This document shows, piece after piece, positions 7,274 through 10,229 of a DNA stretch of 10,229 bases. Each line of letters begins with the position of its first letter. Position 1 is the stretch's first letter. A program made the position numbers and the translations under genes. Source of the stretch: CAYLPU01 sp964385635 (lineage in GTDB: Bacteria > Chloroflexota > Anaerolineae > B4-G1); the NCBI GenBank assembly GCA_964385635.1, contig CAYLPU010000145.1:1-10229 (forward strand), written 5' to 3'. The notes beneath the pieces were generated by a model that had not been told where the DNA came from, ran no database searches, and saw only the letters and a program-made list of their open reading frames with translations.

Positions 7274-7843
7274 CTAGGAGCCTGACCTGCGCTCCCCGGC
7301 ATCCACCTCGTCGGGCGGATTCACCACCTCCCACTCCGCAGAGCCGGGGTAATGTGCAGCGGGGACATCGTCACCGGTGGCATCGCTGTCACCGCTTCCC
7401 GATAGGTCACCAGAGGGCCGCGAGAGAAGCCTTCGGGACGAGAGTCCAGTCAGTGTGCCTGGCAAAAGCTGTTTGGGAAATGTCACTGTGCCCGTACGTT
7501 GTATATCGTCGCTGGCTCTTGCGAGGTCCTCAAAAAACGTGATCCCACCAAGCACTAAACTGACCGTGCCTGCGTGAACAGCGGCAAAGACCCAGGCCTT
7601 GATCCAGATCCAGAAACCCCCGGTGGTTGCGGTCTTCGCACTGGACGAGGCAACGCGCGGACGGCTTGTGTCCGTGGAGGCCACATCCCCGGCACGTGAC
7701 TGGGATTCGTCGGCAGCGGCCACGTCCACAGCACGACGTGCCCTGGCGTTCAAAATCACCGCTACCACGCCTGCGAAGGTGAAAAGCAGAAGCCCAAGCG
7801 CACCGCTCCCAAGCGCTATGGCCCAGAGCACAGAGTCATCCAT
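7274..7843 (-). CDS. Unrecognised protein with two predicted transmembrane segments
   Basis: 189 residues; I do not recognise the family. A hydrophobic helix at about 7-31 is followed by basic residues (NARARRA). An Ala/Ser/Asp-rich linker (about 38-74) contains two imperfect copies of a 13-residue unit (39-51, 52-64; pattern DVAxxDxSxxR). A second hydrophobic stretch lies at about 77-104 (WIWIKAWVF onward). The tail (105-189) is polar and Ser/Gly/Asp-rich, probably disordered. Both ends would be on the same side of the membrane. The gene looks real because the ATG at 7843 has an AAGGAAAGAGGG ribosome site and a strong sigma70-type promoter upstream. It is convergent with the GH31 gene (3-bp gap) and divergent from the Nudix gene, so it is a single-gene transcription unit. 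No function can be assigned. Confidence 0.75.
   Translation of the reverse strand: MDDSVLWAIALGSGALGLLLFTFAGVVAVILNARARRAVDVAAADESQSRAGDVASTDTSRPRVASSSAKTATTGGFWIWIKAWVFAAVHAGTVSLVLGGITFFEDLARASDDIQRTGTVTFPKQLLPGTLTGLSSRRLLSRPSGDLSGSGDSDATGDDVPAAHYPGSAEWEVVNPPDEVDAGERRSGS
7652..7735. repeat. Imperfect 39-bp tandem repeat in the membrane-protein gene
   Basis: Two adjacent 39-bp units (7652-7690, 7691-7729) agree at about 22 of 39 positions. The best-kept part is GGCCACATCCCCGGCACG (7679-7696) against GGCCACGTCCACAGCACG (7718-7735), 15 of 18 identical. They encode the two 13-residue units of the linker between the membrane segments. Confidence 0.5.
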
Positions 7844-7879
7844 CTCAGCCCTCTTTCCTTACTTTTATGCCGCGCACTC

Positions 7880-7908
7880 AGTATAGCGCAAACTTGCGCG
7901 GGAGTCAA
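7880..7908 (-). promoter_or_regulatory. Sigma70-type promoter of the two-TM protein gene
   Basis: On the minus strand TTGACT (7903-7908), a 17-bp spacer and TATACT (7880-7885). Close to consensus in both boxes with ideal spacing. The leader to the ATG at 7843 would be about 30 nt and contains the ribosome site at 7848-7859. Confidence 0.75.
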
Positions 7909-7988
7909 CACCTCGCAGCCTGCTGGCGATTATCTATGTGCTAACGCCGCGAGCCAAGCCGAGTGGCCGTTTCGACCTACGCGCCGAC

Positions 7989-8017
7989 TTGCTCAGGCAG
8001 GCAGGGCGGTGTACAAT
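7989..8017 (+). promoter_or_regulatory. Promoter of the Nudix-hydrolase operon
   Basis: TTGCTC (7989-7994), a 17-bp spacer and TACAAT (8012-8017). The GTGTACAATT context matches the GH31 promoter. Transcription should begin near 8024, leaving a leader of about 90 nt before the Nudix ATG. Confidence 0.65.
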
Positions 8018-8038
8018 TCAGCACCAGCGGGCCAGTCA

Positions 8039-8116
8039 ATGAATGTCAGTGCATCACCCCGACCGTTGTGGGTTTTCGTAGACTGTACCCCACTTCATTA
8101 CAGGAGTTGTAGATGA
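8039..8116 (+). other. Possible 25-codon leader ORF overlapping the Nudix start
   Basis: An ATG at 8039, about 15 nt after the expected transcript start, opens 25 codons (MNVSASPRPLWVFV and so on). They end in a TGA at 8114-8116 that overlaps the Nudix ATG (8113-8115) as ATGA. The only upstream ribosome-site-like match is a weak GCGGG. The leader also contains inverted pairs AATGAA/TTCATT (8038-8043, 8094-8099) and GTGGG/CCCAC (8068-8072, 8089-8093) that could fold just before the CAGGAG ribosome site (8101-8106). It may be chance. Confidence 0.25.
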
Positions 8117-8739
8117 CCCATTCTGACGACAAGTGCAATGGACAGGCCTATGGCTGGCAGCGCCTGGCCACCGACTACCCATACACCTCCCACATGTTCC
8201 GCGTGCGGCGGGACCAGGTACGCTGGCCTGACGACCACGTGGCCCCCTACATCTACATCCAGGCCTGCGGCGCGATCTGGGTGGTGCCCGTGACTGCCGA
8301 CGGACAGATCGTCCTCATCCGTCAATTTCGCTACACGCTAGACGATTGGTGTTGGGAGGTGCCCGCCGGGGGCTTCCACGACTTCACAGGCAGCCCCATT
8401 GACCTGGCGAAGCGGGAACTGGCCGAGGAGGTGGGGGGCACCAGCGACGACTGGCTCTACGTGGGCTGGTTCCGGCCAGGCGTCAGTGTCATCGACGAGA
8501 TCTGCCACGTCGTCCTGGCCCGCGACGTTCGACTAGGCTGTGAACCTCAGCGTGAGCCAGGCGAGATCATTGAGGTGCACCTGGTGTCACCTGAGCGAGC
8601 GCTGGAGATGGCGCGCAACGGTGAGATAGTGGACGGTCACAGCGCGCTGGCCCTCCTGCGCTGCGAACCGTATCTCAGATCACAAATCACAGGCGACAAG
8701 GAGTCCAACCAACCAACTAACCAGTGGGAGGAACAATGA
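8113..8739 (+). CDS. Nudix hydrolase, ADP-ribose pyrophosphatase type, with degenerate Nudix box
   Basis: 208 residues; the ATG follows CAGGAG with 6-nt spacing. A beta-rich N-terminal region (about 20-75) with IVLIRQFRY leads to WEVPAGG (81-87), the lead-in typical of the ADP-ribose/nucleoside-diphosphate-sugar pyrophosphatase branch. The Nudix box spacing is exact: G87, R101-E102-L103-A104-E105-E106-V107-G108. The metal-binding REXXEE core is present, but the upstream conserved glutamate is Gly93 and the final hydrophobic position is Gly109. Enzymes of this type split ADP-ribose or related X-linked nucleoside diphosphates into AMP plus a sugar phosphate, as housekeeping or in NAD turnover. 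The last 20 or so residues (from about 188) are polar and coded by A-rich, repeat-like DNA unlike the rest. The stop overlaps the next gene's ATG (ATGA), so the two are translationally coupled. Confidence 0.9.
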   Translation: MTHSDDKCNGQAYGWQRLATDYPYTSHMFRVRRDQVRWPDDHVAPYIYIQACGAIWVVPVTADGQIVLIRQFRYTLDDWCWEVPAGGFHDFTGSPIDLAKRELAEEVGGTSDDWLYVGWFRPGVSVIDEICHVVLARDVRLGCEPQREPGEIIEVHLVSPERALEMARNGEIVDGHSALALLRCEPYLRSQITGDKESNQPTNQWEEQ

Positions 8740-9497
8740 CCCGCCATCCACACTTAGACCCATCTCCCTTCTTCCTGGAGGGCGGCCCCGTCGGGGTGCT
8801 GCTTATCCACGGCTTCACAGGCTCCCCGCCGGAGATGCGATTGGTGGGGGACCATCTTCACCAACGAGGTCTCACTGTCGCCGGGCCACTCCTGCCCGGC
8901 CACGGGACCAGCGTGGAGGACATGAATCGCTGCCAGTGGACCGAATGGACCAGTCACGTAGAGGAATCGCTGGCCGACCTACAGGCTCGCTGCGAGACAG
9001 CCTTCGTCGGCGGCCTCTCAATGGGCTCCGTGCTCACCCTCTACCTGGCCGCCCGGCATACCGAACTGCCTGGAGCCATTCTCTACTCCCCAGCCGTGTG
9101 GCCGGCCGACCGGCTGATCTACCTGACCCCCGTCCTCAAGTACCTGATCCGCAAGAAGCGCAAGTCTGACGACAGCGACCTGACCGACCCCGAGGCTAAA
9201 CTACGCCTCTGGAGTTACGAGGACACCCCCACTTTCGCCGCCCACGAATTTCTGAAACTGCTCCGACAGGTCCGGCGGCTCTTGCCCCAGATAACCTGCC
9301 CACTGCTCATCATCCACAGCACCCTCGACACGACCATCCATCCTAACAGCGCGCGGCTCACCCACGGGCAAGTTGGCTCCGCCGACAAGAAGTTGGTCAC
9401 GCTCCACAATTCCGGTCACTGCATCACGGTTGACAGTGAGTGGGAGGCGGTGGCGGAGAAGACCTACAAGTTCATCCAGATGCATCCAGGGGCCTGA
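8736..9497 (+). CDS. Alpha/beta-hydrolase, Est30-like carboxylesterase/monoacylglycerol lipase
   Basis: 253 residues from ATG 8736, which has GGGAGG 4 nt upstream (8725-8731 region). A GTG at 8724 would add four residues but lies ahead of that site. The oxyanion motif HGFTGSP (25-31) is followed by the PLLPGHG strand-loop. The nucleophile elbow GLSMG has Ser95, and the likely acid is Asp198 in HSTLDTTI. The base is His228 in NSGHCITVD. The order, spacing and 250-residue length fit the Est30/monoglyceride-lipase group, cytosolic enzymes that split short- to medium-chain esters. The cap region (about 120-175) contains a basic RKKRK patch. No signal peptide. It overlaps the Nudix stop codon (ATGA), so both are expressed from the promoter at 7989-8017. 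The true substrate is unknown. Confidence 0.93.
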   Translation: MTRHPHLDPSPFFLEGGPVGVLLIHGFTGSPPEMRLVGDHLHQRGLTVAGPLLPGHGTSVEDMNRCQWTEWTSHVEESLADLQARCETAFVGGLSMGSVLTLYLAARHTELPGAILYSPAVWPADRLIYLTPVLKYLIRKKRKSDDSDLTDPEAKLRLWSYEDTPTFAAHEFLKLLRQVRRLLPQITCPLLIIHSTLDTTIHPNSARLTHGQVGSADKKLVTLHNSGHCITVDSEWEAVAEKTYKFIQMHPGA

Positions 9498-9646
9498 ACT
9501 CGTGCGGTTTGAGAACCCCATCTGCGCATAACACAGTGCGCTTGGACGACCACTACTCCGACCGTGCAGAGGCGATGGCTCTGGCGCCTCGGCGCAAATA
9601 GGTCACCTGACCAGGTAAGATATTGGACACATGTCCAAGAAAAAGA
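9498..9646. other. Intergenic stretch between the esterase gene and the IS, with two dyads
   Basis: No credible gene is present. It holds two close perfect dyads: GGTCA-CC-TGACC (9601-9612) and TTGGACA-CA-TGTCCAA (9623-9638). A weak pair GCGCA/TGCGC lies soon after the esterase stop. None is followed by a T-run, so no intrinsic terminator is called. Confidence 0.5.
9623..9638. promoter_or_regulatory. Perfect 7+7-bp dyad, possible protein-binding site
   Basis: TTGGACA and TGTCCAA are exact inverted copies around a central CA. The dyad lies 10 bp after another dyad (9601-9612) and just outside the proposed IS left end (9647). It may be an operator or a preferred insertion neighbourhood; role unknown. 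Confidence 0.3.
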
Positions 9647-9692
9647 GGCTCCCTGGTAGTTCGCAGGGTATCCCCCGTATCTGGGGGCATGG

Positions 9693-9698
9693 TACAAT
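9693..9698 (+). promoter_or_regulatory. Candidate -10 element of the transposase gene
   Basis: TACAAT preceded by GG, matching the -10 elements of the GH31 and Nudix promoters. No good -35 box is found 16-18 bp upstream. Instead a CCCCC/GGGGG hairpin (9672-9676, 9683-9687) lies there and may dampen read-in or expression. Confidence 0.35.
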
Positions 9699-9724
9699 CA
9701 ACGAAAAGTCCAGGAGGTTGTGCC

Positions 9725-10229
9725 ATGCTGAACACTGTGGGTCTCAAATCACGCAATATGATTTCGCTTCCTTTGAATATTCCTGACGAATGTCCCTACT
9801 GTGATGACAAGACGACCACGCGAACGTTGGATTGGTACGAGATCAAGAGCCCACACACTAAAGCGTACGATCACCATCTAATGGTGCAATTGGTCAATAG
9901 CACGGTAGAGGATGTCAGCCACAAAAAAGACGTAGGCTATGATGCTGTCGAGGGGGCCATTGAGCGTTGCATCCACGTCACCGTGAATTGGGACGATTTC
10001 GATGAGTTGCACGTCATCGGCATCGATGAGATCGCGCTGACCAAAGGACGGAGCAACTTCGTTGCCATCGTCACCACTCAGCAAGCCGACGGTCACGTGG
10101 CAGTCTTGGCCGTTTTGCCAGACCGCAAGAAGGAAACCGTCAGACAATTTCTGGAGACCATTCCAAAACGCTTGCGGCGAACGATGGAAACGGCCTGCAC
10201 CGACATGTGGGAAGGATACGTCAATGCGG
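9725..10229 (+). CDS. ISL3-family transposase, internally shortened N-terminus; 3' end outside window
   Basis: The frame is open from ATG 9725 to the window edge, 168 whole codons. AGGAGG sits 7 nt upstream. The protein starts MLNTVGLKSRNMISLPLNIP, then a single CPYC (24-27), then WYEIKSPHTKAYDHHLM and VNSTVEDVS. The DDE domain begins at VIGIDEIALTKG with the first catalytic Asp, and CTDMWEGYVNA near the edge carries the second. This matches the ISL3 transposase pattern (zf-ISL3 then DDE_Tnp_ISL3), which cuts and pastes the element. ISL3 zinc ribbons have two CxxC pairs, with tens of residues between the N-terminus and the second pair. Here only one pair is seen, 23 residues from the start, so about 50-60 residues with the first pair seem to be missing in frame. 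Activity is doubtful. The glutamate and C-terminus lie outside the window. Confidence 0.88.
   Translation, partial: MLNTVGLKSRNMISLPLNIPDECPYCDDKTTTRTLDWYEIKSPHTKAYDHHLMVQLVNSTVEDVSHKKDVGYDAVEGAIERCIHVTVNWDDFDELHVIGIDEIALTKGRSNFVAIVTTQQADGHVAVLAVLPDRKKETVRQFLETIPKRLRRTMETACTDMWEGYVNA

Larger units (their letters stand above)
9647..10229 (+). mobile_element. ISL3-family insertion sequence, left part (right end outside window)
   Basis: The element is identified by its transposase gene. The left boundary is a guess. GGCTCCCTGG at 9647 resembles the GGNTC-type start of ISL3 terminal repeats and leaves a realistic 78 bp before the transposase ATG. The matching right inverted repeat and the 8-bp target duplication expected for this family (candidate left copy GAAAAAGA, 9639-9646) would lie beyond the window. 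Confidence 0.5.

Noticed and set aside
9623..9638. TTGGACA/TGTCCAA dyad as an intrinsic terminator of the esterase operon
   Set aside because: On the plus strand it is followed by an A-rich, not T-rich, tract; on the minus strand the T-run precedes the hairpin.
9878..10147. 89-codon minus-strand ORF
   Set aside because: Antisense to the ISL3 transposase DDE region, with no recognisable motif.
1..10229. CRISPR arrays, tRNA or rRNA genes, defence islands
   Set aside because: No regularly spaced repeats, no tRNA-like cloverleaf or rRNA signature, and no recognised defence proteins were seen on reading the window.

Overview
The window looks like a GC-rich bacterial chromosome segment, most likely from a member of the Chloroflexota or a similar environmental lineage. 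That placement is an inference. It rests on the sugar-enzyme repertoire, a recurrent GTACAAT-type -10 element, a C/G-run palindrome inside a gene, and an ISL3 transposase resembling a subgroup I associate with that phylum. No rRNA, tRNA or CRISPR array is visible.

Left edge (3-950, +): the C-terminal 315 residues of a sensor histidine kinase, with the end of a PAS-like domain, HisKA and HATPase_c. A 46-bp C/G-run palindrome sits in frame inside the PAS-like part. The kinase converges on the next gene with an 18-bp gap.

Centre (969-7270): a sugar-processing module. On the minus strand, a GH20-type beta-N-acetylhexosaminidase gene (2432-4453) is followed after 20 bp by a Gfo/Idh/MocA oxidoreductase gene (969-2411), which looks like a two-gene operon. 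Divergent from them is a GH31 alpha-glucosidase-type gene (4721-7270). None of the three proteins shows a signal peptide, so they probably act in the cytoplasm on imported oligosaccharides. The control region between the two start codons (4454-4720) carries a candidate promoter for each direction. A perfect 6+6-bp dyad overlaps the -35 element of the minus-strand promoter.

Right-centre (7274-9497): an unrecognised protein with two predicted membrane segments (minus strand, with a good sigma70-type promoter), then a divergent plus-strand pair. The pair is a Nudix hydrolase of the ADP-ribose pyrophosphatase type with a degenerate Nudix box, and an Est30-like alpha/beta-hydrolase that overlaps it by ATGA. 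The Nudix gene has a canonical promoter and a leader of about 90 nt containing a 25-codon upstream ORF that ends on the Nudix start codon.

Right edge (about 9647-10229): the left part of an ISL3-family insertion sequence. Its transposase keeps the start of the DDE domain but has only one CxxC pair, so the zinc-ribbon region appears internally deleted.

I found no clear new multi-gene defence or mobile system. The most notable signals are the palindrome inside the kinase, the shortened transposase, the operator-like dyad between the glycosidase genes, the cysteine cluster in the oxidoreductase, and the altered Nudix box with its leader ORF.
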